From the NCBI RefSeq assembly GCF_003382685.1, contig NZ_QLVG01000051.1:1-44040 (forward strand): DNA of 44,040 nucleotides, in the 5' to 3' direction. Shown here piece by piece: positions 8,348-16,483 of this stretch. A program made the translations under genes and the position numbers. How positions within the stretch are numbered: position 1 is the first letter of the stretch; each line of letters starts with the position of its first letter. The stretch comes from Halorussus litoreus. GTDB lineage: Archaea; Halobacteriota; Halobacteria; Halobacteriales; Haladaptataceae. The notes beneath the pieces are model-generated. The model did no database searches, was not told where the DNA came from, and saw only the letters and a list, made by a program, of their open reading frames with translations.

Positions 8348-9274
8348 CTACGTTTCGGCCTCGCTGTCCGCGTGCGCTCGGACCCAGAGTTCCCCGATGC
8401 GGGAGAGCCGCGTCCGGTGTGACTTCCCGCGCTCCTCCTGCTCGATGTACCCCTTGCCGCCCGGTCCCAGCCGGTCGACGTTATAGATGACCTTCGACCG
8501 GAAGCTGTCGGTGTACTCCTCGCCGAGTTCGCGAGCGAGCGCCTTCGCGAGTTCCGACACCGACTCGAACTCGCCGTCCTCGCCGAGCTTGAACAGGATG
8601 ACCTCCTCGAAGGGCTTGACGTTCGAGAACAACGCGACCGGGAGTTCCACGATGTGGCTGCCGTCGATCTCCTTCGCGCCGATGGTGGTCCCGCGCTCGT
8701 CGAACTCCGCGAGCAGGTCCCGGGCGCTGTCGAGGCGCTCGTCGACGCGGTCGGCGTGGTCGTCACCGGCGTCGCCGGGGTCCTCGTCGAGTTCACCGCG
8801 GAGGTCTTCGAGCAGGTCAACTTGCGTGCGGAGCTCCTCGGCGAGTTCGGTTTCGAGGTACTTCTCCGGGGCGGTGTAGTAGGTGTGGATCTTCTCGCGG
8901 TCGGCCTCGCGCTCGACCATCACGGAGTGGGCCGCGGTGGCGAACGCGAAGCTGACGGTCCGGGGCATCGCGGAGATGTTGACCCAGACCTCCCTGTCCG
9001 CGTCCAACTCGGCGTTGATGAGGTCGTAGGCCTGCTCGAACGCGGCGTCGTAGTCGTACACGTCCGCGACCACCACGCGCTCGGTCGAGGCTCCGAGCAG
9101 GTTCCGGAAGTCCTGTTCGAGCTTCTGGGTCAGGTTCCGCGAGTACTCGACGTTGGCCTCGCTCCCGACCGCGCCTTCGAGCAGGATGACCCGGTCGACG
9201 TTCAACTGGTCGCGCACGAGCGGCGCGATGAGCCGGTCGTAGTCGAACCCGACCGGAACGACGTGGGTTTGCAT
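8348..9274 (-). CDS. HFX_2341-type regulator (DUF6293): CARF-like N-domain plus winged helix
   Basis: A 308-residue protein. The N-terminal part (about 1-140: THVVPVGFDYDRLIAPLV, VILLEGAVGSE, WVNISAMPRTVSFAFATAA) has the alternating strand-helix pattern of a Rossmann-like CARF-type sensing domain. A charged helical linker follows (about 155-190), then a C-terminal DNA-binding module (about 205-300) with helix-turn-helix-like SVSELAKALARELGEEY and SFRSKVIYNVDRLGPGGKGYI. I recognise this as the haloarchaeal HFX_2341/DUF6293 family. Such CARF-wHTH proteins (as in Csa3) are thought to sense nucleotide second messengers, but no CRISPR genes are in the window. A clear GGGTTAAACCC box lies 28 nt before the ATG. 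Confidence 0.82.
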   Translation of the reverse strand: MQTHVVPVGFDYDRLIAPLVRDQLNVDRVILLEGAVGSEANVEYSRNLTQKLEQDFRNLLGASTERVVVADVYDYDAAFEQAYDLINAELDADREVWVNISAMPRTVSFAFATAAHSVMVEREADREKIHTYYTAPEKYLETELAEELRTQVDLLEDLRGELDEDPGDAGDDHADRVDERLDSARDLLAEFDERGTTIGAKEIDGSHIVELPVALFSNVKPFEEVILFKLGEDGEFESVSELAKALARELGEEYTDSFRSKVIYNVDRLGPGGKGYIEQEERGKSHRTRLSRIGELWVRAHADSEAET

Positions 9275-9296
9275 ACGCCCACCTTGCGGTGACGAG

Positions 9297-9307
9297 GGGT
9301 TAAACCC
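9297..9307 (-). promoter_or_regulatory. Palindromic TATA box GGGTTAAACCC of the HFX_2341-type gene
   Basis: Perfectly palindromic 11-mer centred 28 nt before the ATG at 9274. The TTAAA core fits a haloarchaeal TATA element, and the symmetric GGG/CCC flanks could also be an autoregulatory operator. Confidence 0.55.
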
Positions 9308-9498
9308 AACCGTTCGCTGGGCTCCGGACCGGTGTGGTGTGCATCCGAGTGGTCCACTCAGACGCTCGCCCTGATTCCCACCGTCGGCGCGCGCTGGTTC
9401 GTCCTCCACCCCGGCGCGCGCTGGCGCGCTCCTCGTGAGCGCGCCCATGCGTGCGAGGGACGAGTCGCGCAAGGAGGAGCGTAGCGACGACTGAGCAA

Positions 9499-9517
9499 CG
9501 CAGGAGGCTGGGGAGGT
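9499..9517 (+). repeat. Intergenic repeat family B, copy 1
   Basis: The 19-mer CGCAGGAGGCTGGGGAGGT, followed by CTGAGGCT, recurs inverted at 35597-35615 (followed there by TCGAGGCT). It lies in the large non-coding gap between the HFX_2341-type gene and the DUF2240 gene, in a stretch rich in GC palindromes (9395-9450). Confidence 0.55.
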
Positions 9518-9527
9518 CTGAGGCTCG

Positions 9528-9576
9528 CGCTCGGTGCCACTGTCCACCGGGATGTGCTCGACCGACCAGCTGATTG
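9528..9576 (-). repeat. 27-nt hairpin-unit repeat 3' of structured element copy 1
   Basis: Read on the minus strand, GGTCGAGCACATCCCGGTGG begins a 27-nt unit, and CACCGAGCGCGAGCC starts exactly 27 nt later. Same register and consensus as the arrays near 22690, 19221 and 41956. Confidence 0.55.
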
Positions 9577-9580
9577 TTTG

Positions 9581-9720
9581 GGTGGATGAAAGGGGCCGCC
9601 AGCTCGCGAGCCGCAGGCCCGTGGTCGTCTCAGCGCGGCCACTATTCGCGGCTCGGGCGGTGCGGAGTGAGCCGCGAATATCCCGCTGAGCGACCGCGAG
9701 CGGGCGGGGGCTTTCTAACC
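9581..9720 (-). ncRNA. Structured repeat element family A, copy 1 (candidate RNA)
   Basis: On the minus strand it begins TTAGAAAGCCCCCGCCCGCT and ends CCCCTTTCATCCACCC. GAAAG pairs with CTTTC. Inside are GGTCG/CGACC, CTCAGCG/CGCTGAG and the conserved A-TATTC...GAATA core, with an apical GCGGCTC-type hairpin. The internal loop is the larger variant (GGA opposite GTGGCC) also seen in copy 4. It lies in the divergent gap between the HFX_2341-type gene and the DUF2240 gene. On its 5' side (9721-9920) is a low-complexity stretch rich in ACNGCN triplets that resembles the 5' flank of copy 5. Confidence 0.72.
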
Positions 9721-9930
9721 GGTTGTTGCAATGCCTGTCGTAACCAAGACAGCTCTGTCCGTCGGATCGGCGAGAACCGTAACCGAAACGACAGTAGCAT
9801 CAGTGACAGCAACAGCCACAGCGACTGCCTGTACACTTGAGTCTCGGAGAACCGCACCCGCAACAACAACTGTACCCGCGACGACAACCGCGAAGACAGA
9901 CACTTCCGAACCGAGACGAACCGCCACCTT
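9721..9930. other. Non-coding low-complexity stretch 5' of element copy 1
   Basis: Short open frames here have a skewed Thr/Ala/Ser-rich or Arg-rich composition unlike haloarchaeal proteins, so I read it as non-coding. It is dominated by ACNGCN/ACAAC-type trinucleotides. The complementary strand resembles the GCGGTCGCNGTTGC stretch upstream of copy 5 (about 22335-22400). Confidence 0.4.
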
Positions 9931-9960
9931 TACGCGGATTACCCACACCACTCGAATCGA

Positions 9961-10413
9961 ATGTCCCTCCGAAGCGCAGTCGCCGCCCCGTTCCAGCAGA
10001 AGGGCAAGGAGTCGATGCCCGAGAGCGAGTACGTGGTCGCACTGTCGCTCGACCGCGACTGGTTCTCGCCCGATCAGGCCGAGCGCCTCGTCACCGTCGC
10101 GACCAGTCAGGGCCTGCTCGCGCACGAGGACGGCGAGGTCGTCGCCGAGTTCGAGCCGGGCGATGTCGACGTGCCCGAGGACTTCGTCCCGGACGAGTCC
10201 ATCCTGCAGGAGCAGTCGACCTTCGAGAAGGTGCTCGACAAGGTGGTCTCGGCGGGCACCGACAAGCAGACCGCGGTGGCCGAGATCAACGACCTCCAGA
10301 GTCGCCTCGGCGTGACCATCGAGGCCGCCGCGGTGGTGTACGCCCGCCGTCGAGGCATCGACGCAAGCGCGGAGGCCGCCGAGGCCCGCGAGGAACTGAA
10401 AGCCGAAGGCTAA
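9961..10413 (+). CDS. DUF2240 family protein
   Basis: A 150-residue acidic, mostly helical protein opening MSLRSAVAAPFQQKGKESM. The sequence DRDWFSPDQAERLVTVATSQGLL followed by the GDVDVPEDFVPDES region and the C-terminal IEAAAVVYARRRGID matches what I know as DUF2240, a conserved euryarchaeal family of unknown function. The first half resembles a small helix-turn-helix fold, so nucleic-acid binding is possible but unproven. A CCTTTACGC box lies about 30 nt upstream, supporting this start. The next gene follows 43 bp downstream on the same strand, probably as an operon. Confidence 0.85.
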   Translation: MSLRSAVAAPFQQKGKESMPESEYVVALSLDRDWFSPDQAERLVTVATSQGLLAHEDGEVVAEFEPGDVDVPEDFVPDESILQEQSTFEKVLDKVVSAGTDKQTAVAEINDLQSRLGVTIEAAAVVYARRRGIDASAEAAEAREELKAEG

Positions 10414-10456
10414 CCGAAAGCCGAAGGCTGATTCCGTCGCGGCCGGAACGTTCGGT

Positions 10457-10861
10457 ATGGTCGAGGACCGAACCACCGACGGCACGCGCATCGCCCAACT
10501 GCTCTCCTCGGAGGTGTCGGGCCGCGAGGACTCCGGCCTCGACGCGCTCGACGTGGCGAACGCCGACCCCGACGTGGAGCCGTCCGAGGACGGCGAACTG
10601 GCGTACGAGGTCGTTCGTGACGAACGCGACGCGGACTCGGACGCACTGGCCGAGGTGTACGTCCAGCCCGAGCGCATCCGCGTCGAGTTCCGCGAGGGCG
10701 TCGACGCCGCGGCCGAAGCTGCCGAGGCGGTGGGTCTGCGCGTGCGCCCGAAGGCGGTTCGGCCCCCGCGAACGCTGGTGTTCGTCGAGGACGGCGGAGA
10801 GGTCAAGCGCGCGACGGACGTGGTCGTGGCGGTTCTGGAGGAGAAGGATTTAGAGAAGTAA
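10457..10861 (+). CDS. Conserved haloarchaeal hypothetical protein
   Basis: A 134-residue acidic protein with typical haloarchaeal composition. Residues 1-50 are acidic and likely flexible. From about residue 55 on, an alpha/beta pattern appears (LAYEVVRDE, LAEVYVQPERIRVEFREG, AAEAAEAVGLRVRPKAVRPP, TLVFVEDG, ATDVVVAVLEEKD). I do not recognise a named domain. No TATA box is evident between it and the DUF2240 gene 43 bp upstream, so the two are likely co-transcribed. Confidence 0.72.
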   Translation: MVEDRTTDGTRIAQLLSSEVSGREDSGLDALDVANADPDVEPSEDGELAYEVVRDERDADSDALAEVYVQPERIRVEFREGVDAAAEAAEAVGLRVRPKAVRPPRTLVFVEDGGEVKRATDVVVAVLEEKDLEK

Positions 10862-10870
10862 TCGGGTTAG

Positions 10871-10952
10871 AGCACCCAAGTTCTCGAAAGCCCTCGGCGC
10901 GCTCTCCGACAACCGAACAGCACCCAAGTTCTCGAAAGCCCTCGGCGCGCTC
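10871..10952 (+). repeat. 34-bp direct repeat duplicating the 5' end of element copy 2
   Basis: Identical 34-bp segments at 10871-10904 and 10919-10952, each beginning AGCACCCAAGTTCTCGAAAG and ending GGCGCGCTC. Each contains the GAAAGCCC start of element family A, so the 5' arm is duplicated just before the degenerate copy 2. Confidence 0.8.
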
Positions 10953-11045
10953 GACCGGCCGGGACTCGCTGCGCTCCTCGGCTTTCGGCCTGCGGTGCTT
11001 ACTTCGTCCGGGCCGGGTCGAGCGCGCTTCGCCCTTTCATCCGCC
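10934..11045 (+). ncRNA. Structured repeat element family A, copy 2 (degenerate)
   Basis: Starts GAAAGCCCTCGGCGCGCTCG and ends CGCCCTTTCATCCGCC. The outer arms still pair (GAAAG/CTTTC; GCGCGCTCGACC against GGTCGAGCGCGC), but the conserved ATATC/GATAG core and 9-bp helix are gone, replaced by a GCTGCGCTCC...GGCCTGCGG stretch. Located between convergent genes. Confidence 0.6.
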
Positions 11046-11059
11046 AGGGGAGCAACTGG

Positions 11060-11109
11060 TTCACCGGTCGAAACTGACAGCTGATTCACCTGCCGAAACC
11101 GGCGGACGG
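11060..11109 (+). repeat. Two 25-nt hairpin units 3' of element copy 2
   Basis: TTCACCGGTCGAAACTGACA (from 11060) and TTCACCTGCCGAAACCGGCG (from 11085) are spaced exactly 25 nt. The same unit recurs singly at 33775 (TTCACCGGCCGAAACCGGTG). Confidence 0.6.
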
Positions 11110-11133
11110 TCGGACACATCGCCTGAAAACAAT

Positions 11134-11790
11134 TTACAACTGCGAGACGATTCCCGGCAGGTCGGTCGCCAGTGCGTCGCGCTCGACGTACGCGTCCGCG
11201 TCGGGATGGCGGTCCGGGCCGCCCTCGAAGACGACCTGCACGGCGTGCATGCCGACGTTCTTCGCGCCCTCCACGTCGGCCTCCGGGTCGTCGCCCACGT
11301 AGACGGCTTCCTCAGCCGCAACGCCGAGGTCGTCGAGCACCGCGCGGAACGCCCGCTCGTCGGGCTTGCCCGCCTCGATGTGGCCGGTGATCACGACCGC
11401 GTCGAAGGCGTCGACCCAGTCGAAGCGGTCGAGCTTGCTCTGCTGTGCGTCGCCCGGCCCGTTGGTGAGCAACCCGAGCGCGTAGTGCTCGCGGAGGTCC
11501 GCGAGCAGGCCGGGCACGCTCTCGACTGCCACCAGCGAGTCGGCGACCTTCTCGCGGTAGGCGTCGGCCAGCGCCTCGGGCGCGACCGCCGAGTCCTCGC
11601 CCAGCAGCTCGGCGAAGATGGGAATCCGGGTGTCGCTGTCGAGGTGCCGCGAGTGGGCCTCCAGATACGCCTCGCGGGACATGTCGGGCGCGCCCACCGC
11701 CGCAGTAGCGTCGTCGAGCACCTCCTGACGCGGGCGGTCCGGGACGGTCAGCGTGTAGTCGAAGTCGAAGACGACGGCAGAGACGGTCAC
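11134..11790 (-). CDS. HAD superfamily hydrolase
   Basis: A 218-residue HAD phosphatase. Motif I is FDFDYTLT (both Asp kept), motif II LLTNGP, motif III Lys in EAGKPDERAF, motif IV VYVGDDPEADVEGAKNVGM. The helical cap between motifs I and II places it in the subfamily with phosphoglycolate phosphatase-like and pyrimidine 5'-nucleotidase-like enzymes; the substrate is unknown. The GTG at 11790 is chosen because it starts exactly at the first beta-strand (VTVSAVVFDFDYT). An in-frame ATG at 11820 would add ten basic residues (MKRSSAQARP), unusual for this organism but not excluded. Confidence 0.88.
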   Translation of the reverse strand: MTVSAVVFDFDYTLTVPDRPRQEVLDDATAAVGAPDMSREAYLEAHSRHLDSDTRIPIFAELLGEDSAVAPEALADAYREKVADSLVAVESVPGLLADLREHYALGLLTNGPGDAQQSKLDRFDWVDAFDAVVITGHIEAGKPDERAFRAVLDDLGVAAEEAVYVGDDPEADVEGAKNVGMHAVQVVFEGGPDRHPDADAYVERDALATDLPGIVSQL

Positions 11791-11926
11791 GGGTCGGGCT
11801 TGGGCCGACGACCTCTTCATACCTGCGGGAGTGACTCTGTCTTCGGCGCGGGCGACGGTCCGGACAGCAGGGCTCGGAGAAGCGCGATTGACCACGGGCG
11901 TCAGCAGGTGACGAAATCAACTCCCT

Positions 11927-12040
11927 GGCGGACTGAAAGGGCGAGACGCGTTCAGTTCAGTCGCCGAGGAACCCCTATCCGTCGCAACTACGTCCGTCGG
12001 ATATGTTCCTCAGCGACCGCGAACGCGCCGAGGGCTTTCG
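11927..12040 (-). ncRNA. Structured repeat element family A, copy 3
   Basis: On the minus strand: GAAAGCCCTCGGCGCGTTCG at the start and CGCCCTTTCAGTCCGCC at the end. The central helix is CTGAGGAAC paired with GTTCCTCGG (one G-T wobble), different from the CTCAGCGAC/GTCGCTGAG of copies 5 and 7, yet the A/GGG internal loop and TATCCG...CGGATA stem are retained. CGCGTTC/GAACGCG forms the lower stem. It lies between the zf-HIT and HAD genes, all on one strand. At 114 nt it is the shortest intact copy. Confidence 0.75.
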
Positions 12041-12079
12041 AGGACCTGTTCGTTGTTCCAGTCAGCGGCTTCACTACGA

Positions 12080-12283
12080 TTAGAACCGCATCACGTCATC
12101 ATCGTCGAGGTCACTGGGGTCGACAGCCCCCTCGTCACTCCCGCGCTCGACGGTCGCGGCGCACTGCGCGCAGAGCCCCCGCGCCTCGACCCAGTGGTCC
12201 TCGCACGCGAGGGTGCCGCAGTTGGGACACGAGTGCTCGGCTTCGTTGCTCTCGCAGATCTGACAGAGCCCGGTGACGCTCAT
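12080..12283 (-). CDS. HIT-type zinc-finger protein
   Basis: A 67-residue protein with an interleaved set of eight zinc ligands in zf-HIT spacing: Cys7 and Cys10 (CQIC), Cys19 and Cys22 (CPNC), Cys27 and His30 (CEDH), Cys38 and Cys41 (CAQC). This CxxC-CxxC-CxxH-CxxC pattern binds two zinc ions in HIT fingers of eukaryotic snoRNP and chromatin-remodelling proteins. Small archaeal versions are of unknown role. The C-terminal third is an acidic tail (DPSDLDDDDVMRF). It stands alone, between mptA (upstream, same strand) and the HAD gene. Confidence 0.82.
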   Translation of the reverse strand: MSVTGLCQICESNEAEHSCPNCGTLACEDHWVEARGLCAQCAATVERGSDEGAVDPSDLDDDDVMRF

Positions 12284-12424
12284 GGTTCGTATCGTTCTCG
12301 TAATCGGACTTGGAGTCGTATGAGTGTGTGGGCAAATAGCACGGCATTCGAAACGAGTCGGTCGGGCCCCGAGAGTGAACCAATCGGAAGTCGGAATCGC
12401 GACTCATCGAAAAACGAGCGCCGG

Positions 12425-13354
12425 TCAGTTCTCGGCCAGCGCCTCTCGCAGCGACCCCATCTCCGCGACGCGCTCGGCGTGAGCATTATGTTGATGAATC
12501 GACTCGTCGTTGCTCTGCTTCATCGTCACCACGGCGTCGTCGGGCAGGTCCGGGAACGTCGTGACCACGCCTTTGGCCATGTCGCGCACGCAGTCCTCGA
12601 CGAACTTGGCGTTCGCGTGGGCCTCGAAGGTCATGTGGTCCTCGTCGGGGCGCTTGGCGAGGTTGTAGATGCGAGCGCTCATCGAGTCGCGGGCAGTAGC
12701 GATGAGTTCGTCGAGGTTCACCTCGGGCGCGCCCCCGCTCTCGACCGTGAGGGTGGCGTGCCCGCGCTGGGAGTGGCCCGCCTGCGGGACCTCCTGCAGG
12801 AACTCCTCGACCTCCTGTTCGCCCACGCCCAACTCCGCTAGCTTCTCGCGGGCGGTCGCGCTCATCATCCCTTGCGAACAGGGACACACTGTCATCCCGG
12901 TGACGCGCGCGCCGATCTCCTCGCGGGTCCCCTCCTCGGTCGCGGTCGCACCGGCGATGATGTCGGCGGTGGCCTGCGTCGGGCGGTCGCTCGCGGGCGT
13001 GCGGTCTTTCAGCATGTACTCGGCCTCCATCCGGACCTCGGCCTTCGTGGTGTAGTCGTGCTTCTCGAGCAGGCGCTCGGCGGCCTCGCCGCAGACGTCT
13101 TCGACGCGGTAGGTGGGTTCGCTCACCGCGTCTTCGAGGATCTCGTCGACGACCTCCATGTTGCGGCTCATGTCCGCGCCCTTCCGCCAGCCCGGCAGGT
13201 CGACCAGCACCTCGAACTCCGCGGTCAGCACGATGGGTCGCTTGTCGGTCCGGGCGAGTTCGACCAGCTTCTTGACGCCCGTCACGCCGACGCGGTTGAG
13301 ACCGACGCTCACGTCGGGCTCGGACGCCTGCACGTCCGGCAGTTGCTCGTCCAT
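12425..13354 (-). CDS. mptA: GTP cyclohydrolase MptA (archaeal type IV)
   Basis: A 309-residue Fe(II)-dependent GTP cyclohydrolase. MptA converts GTP to 7,8-dihydroneopterin 2',3'-cyclic phosphate, the first step of pterin synthesis for tetrahydrofolate or methanopterin in archaea. Diagnostic segments: [20 protein letters not shown] at the N-terminus, [36 protein letters not shown] with the conserved Cys pair, and [20 protein letters not shown]. Full length for the family. The ATG at 13354 places the conserved DVQ segment near the N-terminus. The neighbour nadK lies 87 bp upstream on the same strand. Confidence 0.97.
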   Translation of the reverse strand: MDEQLPDVQASEPDVSVGLNRVGVTGVKKLVELARTDKRPIVLTAEFEVLVDLPGWRKGADMSRNMEVVDEILEDAVSEPTYRVEDVCGEAAERLLEKHDYTTKAEVRMEAEYMLKDRTPASDRPTQATADIIAGATATEEGTREEIGARVTGMTVCPCSQGMMSATAREKLAELGVGEQEVEEFLQEVPQAGHSQRGHATLTVESGGAPEVNLDELIATARDSMSARIYNLAKRPDEDHMTFEAHANAKFVEDCVRDMAKGVVTTFPDLPDDAVVTMKQSNDESIHQHNAHAERVAEMGSLREALAEN

Positions 13355-13441
13355 TGTCCCGTTCTAGCGAGTCAGCGGGATTAGGACTTTCCTTTCCGGA
13401 AGAACTGCGGGGCGAGTTCGGCCCAGCGTCGACCCAACACG

Positions 13442-14263
13442 TCAGTCCAGCTTCCCGAGCGCCTCGAAGAAGTCACTGGCGGGCTCGGCGATGCGGGTCG
13501 GCTCCTCGGCCGCCCGGACGGTCACTCGCTCGGGCATCTCGAAGCGCTTGCGGGTGCTGTCGCTACTGACGTAGCCGAAGTCGGCTCCGCGGACCCGAAT
13601 CTCGACCTCGGCGTCGTCGCGCGCGACCAGCGCCGGCATCGACTCGGCGGCGCTCATCTCCGTGACGACCAGCGCGTCCACGTCGGGGTGGACCAGCGGC
13701 CCGCCCTCACTCAGGTTGTAGGCGGTGCTTCCGGTCGGCGTCGACACCAGCAGGCCGTCAGCGTGGCCGGTGTCGAATTCGTGCCCGTCGACCCGGACCT
13801 CGTAGTCGAGCCCGCGTCCGTGGCCGCGCTGGGGCCCCTGGACCACGATCTCGTTTATCGCCGGGTGGAGGCTCCAGTCGCCCTCGCCCACGGCTCGGAC
13901 GCGGGGCACCTCCCGGCAGGGAATCGTGTCAGTCTCTCGATACCCGGCGACCACCGCCGCGACCGTCTCGACGGCGTCGTCCGGCGGGACGGCGTTCAGG
14001 AAGCCGACCTCGCCGAGGTTGACCCCGAGGATCGGGGTGGCCGCCGCGCCGCGCGCCGCGAACAGGAAGGTGCCGTCACCCCCGATGGAGACCACGAGGT
14101 CGCAGGCGTCCATCTCGTCGACCGGGTAGCCGTCCGCTCCGAGTCGGTCGGCGGTCTCGGCGTCCAACCGGACCGTCACCTCGCTCGGCAACCTGTCGCT
14201 GATGCGCGCGGCGAGCGAGGCGGCCCGTTCGTTGCCCTTCTGGGCGACGATGCCGACGTTCAT
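13442..14263 (-). CDS. nadK: NAD kinase
   Basis: A 273-residue kinase that phosphorylates NAD(H) to NADP(H). GGDGT is at residues 61-65 ([11 protein letters not shown]), with [11 protein letters not shown], the catalytic-loop NEIVVQ and the conserved [21 protein letters not shown], all diagnostic for NadK/PpnK. Length fits the archaeal enzyme. The start at [10 protein letters not shown] is the usual N-terminus; a much longer in-frame upstream extension is Arg-rich and antisense in character, so rejected. Divergent from the KaiC-like gene (116 bp). NADP supply fits the general biosynthetic context, but there is no specific operon partner except possibly mptA downstream. Confidence 0.97.
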   Translation of the reverse strand: MNVGIVAQKGNERAASLAARISDRLPSEVTVRLDAETADRLGADGYPVDEMDACDLVVSIGGDGTFLFAARGAAATPILGVNLGEVGFLNAVPPDDAVETVAAVVAGYRETDTIPCREVPRVRAVGEGDWSLHPAINEIVVQGPQRGHGRGLDYEVRVDGHEFDTGHADGLLVSTPTGSTAYNLSEGGPLVHPDVDALVVTEMSAAESMPALVARDDAEVEIRVRGADFGYVSSDSTRKRFEMPERVTVRAAEEPTRIAEPASDFFEALGKLD

Positions 14264-14366
14264 CGTCGGTGATTCTCGCCGGGCCGCCAAAAGTCCGCCG
14301 ACGCGCCGGCGAGAAACATTGAAATGCGGGCGGTCCGAGACACCGGACGTGTACCGCGCCCGTCCC

Positions 14367-14372
14367 GGAGGT
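14367..14372 (+). promoter_or_regulatory. Shine-Dalgarno GGAGGT before the KaiC-like gene
   Basis: A strong GGAGGT seven nt before the ATG at 14380. It is one of only two obvious SD sites I saw in the window (the other is at 28389), so this mRNA probably has a leader, unlike the leaderless majority. Confidence 0.6.
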
Positions 14373-14379
14373 CGAGACC

Positions 14380-15921
14380 ATGTCGGATGACGACTGGTTC
14401 GAGCGCGCGCTCCGCGAGGACGAGGAGGAGTCCGACGACGGTGCGCAATCGGACGCGGATTCGCCGAGTTCCGACTCCGACTCGTCGGCTTCGGAACCCG
14501 GTTCACCGTCTTCGGACTCCGATTCGTCGGCTTCGATCCCGGACTCGTTAACTTCGGACCCCCATTCGGCGGGGACAGCCGACGGTGAGGACGACTTCGA
14601 GGCGGACTTCGGGGAGTTGGCCGACGACGAGTCGGCGTTTGGCGAGTCGGGCGGCGACGCGGCATTCGGCGGGGGTGACGCGGACGGCGAGACTGATCTG
14701 GCCGACGAGACCGAACCGAATGACGCGACCGAACCGAATGACGCGACCGAGCCGAACGACCCCGCGAACCCCCCGGGCGAGGAGTCGGACGACTCCTCGC
14801 CCGGGGGGTTCGCGGACGCCGCTCCTTACGGCACCGACGACCGAAGCCAGTCGAGCGGTCGCGACGGGCAGGACGACGCTGGCGGGGTCGGCTCGTCGGA
14901 GGGTCAGGAGCGCTCGGACGACGCCGACGGGGACCTCTTCGAGGACGACTTCGCCAGCGCCTTCGAGAACGCGCCCGGCGGCGGTGGTCCTGCGAGCGGT
15001 GGCGGCTCTGCAAGTGGGTTCGGTGGCGGTGACGGGGAATTCGGTGGTGGCAGTGAGGAGTTCGGTGGGGGTAGCGGCGGAGCGTTCGGCGCTGGCAACG
15101 ACTTCGGCGGCGGTGGTGACGGACAGTTCGGCATGGGATCGGGCGACGATTTCGGCGGCGGCTTCGGCGACTCCGGGGAGTCGTTCGACGAGGACTTCGA
15201 CGACGAGGAGTTCGAGTCGTCGATCCCGCGCATCGATATCGGCATCGAGGGGCTCGACAGCATGATCCAAGGGGGCGTCCCCGAGCGCTCGCTGATGACC
15301 ACCATCGGTTCGGCCGGGACCGGCAAGACCACCTTCGGACTCCAGTTCCTCCACGAGGCACTCGAACAGGGCGAGAACGCCGTGTTCATCACGCTGGAGG
15401 AGAGCCACGAGCGCATCGTCAACACCGCCACCGAGAAGGGCTGGAACTTCGACGACTACGTCGAGGAGGGTCAGCTCGCGGTCATCGACCTCGACCCCAT
15501 CGAGATGGCCAACAGCCTCACCTCCATCCGCAACGACCTTCCGCGACTGATCGAGGCGTTCGGCGCGACCCGGCTGGTGCTCGACTCGGTGTCGCTGCTG
15601 GAGATGATGTACGACGACCAGGCCACCCGGCGAAACGAGGTGTACGACTTCACCAAGAGCCTGAAGCAGGCGGGCGTGACCACGATGCTCACCAGCGAGG
15701 CGAGCCAGGACACGCCGTACGCCTCCCGGCACGGCATCATCGAGTATCTCGTGGACGCGGTGTTCGTCCTGCAGTACATCCGGTCGGGCGACGACTTCCG
15801 GGAGACCAGACTGGCGGTCGAGATCCAGAAGATTCGGGACGCCAACCACTCCCGGGAGATCAAGCCGTACGCCATCACGAACGAGGGCATCAGCGTCTAT
15901 CGGCAAGCCAACATATTTTGA
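14380..15921 (+). CDS. KaiC/RAD55-family ATPase with long acidic and Gly-Phe-rich N-terminal region (HTR-like protein)
   Basis: A 513-residue protein in two halves. Residues 1-280 are low complexity: Asp/Ser/Glu-rich with repeated SSDSDSSAS and a triple TEPNDA (111-127), then Gly/Phe-rich with repeated FGGG motifs (212-265). Residues 282-513 form a single RecA-fold KaiC domain: Walker A GSAGTGKT (310-317), EESHERIV, Walker B-like [13 protein letters not shown], and the typical KaiC ending with [16 protein letters not shown] associate this with haloarchaeal HTR-like/RAD55 proteins, which may act in signalling or motility; ArlH is a relative, but no archaellum genes are near. A perfect 25-bp-arm palindrome lies inside the linker (14763-14814). 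The SD GGAGGT fixes the start. Confidence 0.85.
   Translation: MSDDDWFERALREDEEESDDGAQSDADSPSSDSDSSASEPGSPSSDSDSSASIPDSLTSDPHSAGTADGEDDFEADFGELADDESAFGESGGDAAFGGGDADGETDLADETEPNDATEPNDATEPNDPANPPGEESDDSSPGGFADAAPYGTDDRSQSSGRDGQDDAGGVGSSEGQERSDDADGDLFEDDFASAFENAPGGGGPASGGGSASGFGGGDGEFGGGSEEFGGGSGGAFGAGNDFGGGGDGQFGMGSGDDFGGGFGDSGESFDEDFDDEEFESSIPRIDIGIEGLDSMIQGGVPERSLMTTIGSAGTGKTTFGLQFLHEALEQGENAVFITLEESHERIVNTATEKGWNFDDYVEEGQLAVIDLDPIEMANSLTSIRNDLPRLIEAFGATRLVLDSVSLLEMMYDDQATRRNEVYDFTKSLKQAGVTTMLTSEASQDTPYASRHGIIEYLVDAVFVLQYIRSGDDFRETRLAVEIQKIRDANHSREIKPYAITNEGISVYRQANIF
14763..14814. repeat. Perfect coding palindrome (25-bp arms) in the KaiC-like gene linker
   Basis: Arms 14763-14787 and 14790-14814 are exact reverse complements around a GA loop. 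In frame they encode [20 protein letters not shown] within the acidic linker. The core GAGTCG..CGACTC is shared with the palindromes in herA (18316) and in the small membrane-protein gene (40651). Confidence 0.85.
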
Positions 15922-15985
15922 CGGCTGCGAACGGCGTTACGATTCGCCGTCTGTCGGAACGGAAGTAGACCGGACTCTGGTTCGG

Positions 15986-16414
15986 TCACCGCACGACCGT
16001 CACCGGCACCGTCGCGCGCCGGACGACCGTCTCGGCCACGCTCCCGAGCAGGATGCGAGAGACGCCCGAGCGACCGTGGCTGCCCATCACGATCTGGTCG
16101 AAGTCGTGCTCCTCGGCGTACTCCACGATGGTCCGGGCGGGCCTGCCCATCTCGTGAGCACTGGCGAGTTCGATCCCGAACTCGTCGGCTTTCGCCTGTG
16201 CGTCCTCGAACAGCGCCTCGCTCTGCTCGGTCGCGTTCTGGTACCACTCCTCGGACCCGCCGGGCATCCCAACCGGCGCGCTGTACCCCGCGTCGATGGG
16301 GTCGATCACGTTGAGGACGGTGATGTCGGCGTCGCTGAACTCCTCGAAGGCGTAGTCGAGCGCGTCGTCGGACTGGGGCGATCCGTCGATGGGAACGAGT
16401 ATGTTCTTCGTCAT
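15986..16414 (-). CDS. Universal stress protein (UspA family)
   Basis: A 142-residue single Usp domain, full length. It starts MTKNILVPIDGSPQSDDALDYA and has the ATP-binding signature G-2x-G-9x-G-S/T as GSHGRSGVSRILLGSVAETVV, so it is likely of the ATP-binding subclass. Usp proteins act in stress responses in the cytosol. A textbook TATTAAAC box lies 28 nt before the ATG, indicating a strong leaderless promoter. Transcribed alone; convergent with the KaiC-like gene. Confidence 0.96.
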   Translation of the reverse strand: MTKNILVPIDGSPQSDDALDYAFEEFSDADITVLNVIDPIDAGYSAPVGMPGGSEEWYQNATEQSEALFEDAQAKADEFGIELASAHEMGRPARTIVEYAEEHDFDQIVMGSHGRSGVSRILLGSVAETVVRRATVPVTVVR

Positions 16415-16437
16415 GGTCGAAGGTAGGTTCGCCGTTC

Positions 16438-16445
16438 GTTTAATA
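16438..16445 (-). promoter_or_regulatory. TATA box of the UspA gene
   Basis: TATTAAAC on the minus strand, centred 28 nt from the start codon; one of the best TATA matches in the window. Confidence 0.65.
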
Positions 16446-16483
16446 CTTCAGGCAATTCCCGCGAGGTGAGACCTTCGAACCGC

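Noticed and set aside
9358-9887. Several short frames (94, 88 and 81 residues)
   Set aside because: They lie across the repeat units and element copy 1, are Arg/Ser/Gln-rich and non-acidic, and have no promoter.
14548-15906. 452-residue minus-strand frame opposite the KaiC-like gene
   Set aside because: The plus-strand frame has Walker A and the KaiC domain and a Shine-Dalgarno site. The antisense product has no known domain.
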